A stretch of 5,691 nucleotides of DNA. Origin: an uncultured Ruminococcus sp. (GTDB lineage: Bacteria > Bacillota > Clostridia > Oscillospirales > Ruminococcaceae). The notes beneath the pieces were generated by a model. That model was not told the origin of the DNA, ran no database searches, and saw only the letters and a program-made list of their open reading frames with translations. The position numbers were made by a program, and so were the translations under genes. Positions 4,847 through 5,691 of this stretch are shown here, piece after piece; position 1 is the stretch's first letter; each line of letters opens with the position of its first letter. The stretch covers positions 1 through 5,691 of the forward strand of contig CACYBC010000212.1 of assembly GCA_902772615.1 (NCBI GenBank), read 5' to 3'.

Positions 4847-5691
4847 TTATTCTGAGTAGCTGTGATCCCTGAGTATCCTCATGAATACCGCGCAGATCGC
4901 GAATCCGGCTATTCCGAGAAGGAAGATCATCAGCGCAGCCCCTGATCCGGGTCCGCTGCCAAACAGTTTCCCGGCGAATCCGCTTCCCGCCGCAGCCATA
5001 AACGGCTCACAGAACCTGTCGACCAGAAGACCGCCAAGGAACTGTCCCAGCGGGATCGTGAAGAACTGAAGCGTGTTTCTGCATGCGTATACCCTTCCCT
5101 GCATCTCAACGGGAATCGATGTTCTGATGACTACGTCAAGGTTTGAAGACATTATGGGGACAGGCACATACCCGAGGATCTGGGCGATGTACCAAGACAT
5201 GGGAGACCTGCTGAGCGACATGAGAAGGTTGTCGGTGGTCAGCGAAAACAGCATCGTATACAGGATGACTCTGACTCTGTCTTTCGGTTTCGGAACAATG
5301 GTGACCGCCAGACTCCCGGCGACCATTGCGAGACCTGCTGTGGACAGTACCGTACCCAGCACTTTCTCTCCTCCGTTCTCAAGCGGAAGGATATATGCCG
5401 GCAGCACCGAGTCGAAAGCTGAAGCGACCAGATTCACTCCGGCCAGAAACAGAATGAGATACAGCACCAGTCTGTTCTCTCCCAGGAAAGCCAGCCCCTC
5501 TCCGGCTGAGCGGATCACAGAGACCTTCTCTGAATCTCCGTCAGTTTCGACTTCCGGGATCCTGATCATGAAGGCTAGCGATACAAATGCGATGATGAAT
5601 GTGATCAGGTCGACGGTTATCACCAGGTACATTCCGCCGAAAGCGTACATAGCCGTTGCCAGTACCGGGTGAAGGACCATGTTTACCGACC
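4847..5691 (-). CDS. MFS transporter, C-terminal part (5' end outside window)
   Basis: This is the C-terminal half of a major facilitator superfamily permease. The frame is open through the right edge (residues SVN precede the Met encoded at 5680-5678), so that Met is internal and the true start lies outside. About seven hydrophobic segments are visible, fitting the second half of a 12-segment protein: counted from that Met, roughly 17-39, 72-97, 107-128, 137-155, 158-180, 205-222 and 250-270. A charged cytoplasmic loop (about 42-65) separates the first two, as expected of the central MFS loop. The stretch EMQGRVYACRNTLQFFTIPLGQFLGG resembles the MFS_3/multidrug-efflux branch (here 193-204 EMQGRVYACRNT, then 205-218). 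Substrate is unknown; efflux of a small molecule or drug is a family-level guess. The gene ends with TAA at 4849-4847, followed at once by a terminator, so it is last in its transcription unit. Confidence 0.88.
   Translation of the reverse strand, partial: SVNMVLHPVLATAMYAFGGMYLVITVDLITFIIAFVSLAFMIRIPEVETDGDSEKVSVIRSAGEGLAFLGENRLVLYLILFLAGVNLVASAFDSVLPAYILPLENGGEKVLGTVLSTAGLAMVAGSLAVTIVPKPKDRVRVILYTMLFSLTTDNLLMSLSRSPMSWYIAQILGYVPVPIMSSNLDVVIRTSIPVEMQGRVYACRNTLQFFTIPLGQFLGGLLVDRFCEPFMAAAGSGFAGKLFGSGPGSGAALMIFLLGIAGFAICAVFMRILRDHSYSE

Overview
The window carries five protein-coding genes plus one short leader-peptide gene. All lie on the minus strand, so transcription runs from high to low coordinates. 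Roughly balanced base composition, purine-rich ribosome-binding sites, a Gram-positive-style lipoprotein signal and T-rich intrinsic terminators suggest a Bacillota (clostridial-type) bacterium. No marker gene fixes the species, so this is an inference. No tRNA, rRNA, CRISPR array, insertion sequence or phage gene is visible.

Layout in the direction of transcription: (1) 5691-4847, the C-terminal half of a major facilitator superfamily (MFS) transporter cut by the window edge, closed by a strong hairpin terminator. (2) 4720-3146, a complete type-B carboxylesterase with a GTG start, its own candidate promoter and a terminator. (3) From about 3092 to the left edge, a regulated ABC importer operon: candidate operator repeats, a promoter, a 26-codon leader peptide, an intrinsic terminator, then a substrate-binding lipoprotein (2787-1798), a membrane permease (1774-770) and an ATPase (783 to the edge, stop codon not in view). 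The importer belongs to the family with an ABC_sub_bind (PF04392) binding protein, a BPD_transp_2 permease and a COG1101-type ATPase. That family includes the pneumococcal tryptophan transporter TrpXYZ and the tyrosine-binding lipoprotein CD0873 of Clostridioides difficile.

The main discovery is the roughly 195-base leader of the importer operon. It encodes a small peptide with four Tyr-Phe dipeptides within 13 residues. The same RNA can fold in mutually exclusive ways: a long stem built from the peptide's own codons; an 11-position antiterminator starting at the peptide's stop codon; and a 12-position terminator hairpin followed by eight U residues just upstream of the lipoprotein gene. This is the full layout of ribosome-mediated transcription attenuation, as in the trp and pheA leaders of enteric bacteria, here ahead of an ABC importer. 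It predicts that the operon is switched on when charged tRNA-Tyr or tRNA-Phe runs short, and so that the transporter imports tyrosine and/or phenylalanine or a close relative. Secondary observations are two similar inverted repeats 63 bases apart around the promoter, and a hairpin hiding the permease ribosome-binding site that could set the ratio of lipoprotein to permease.
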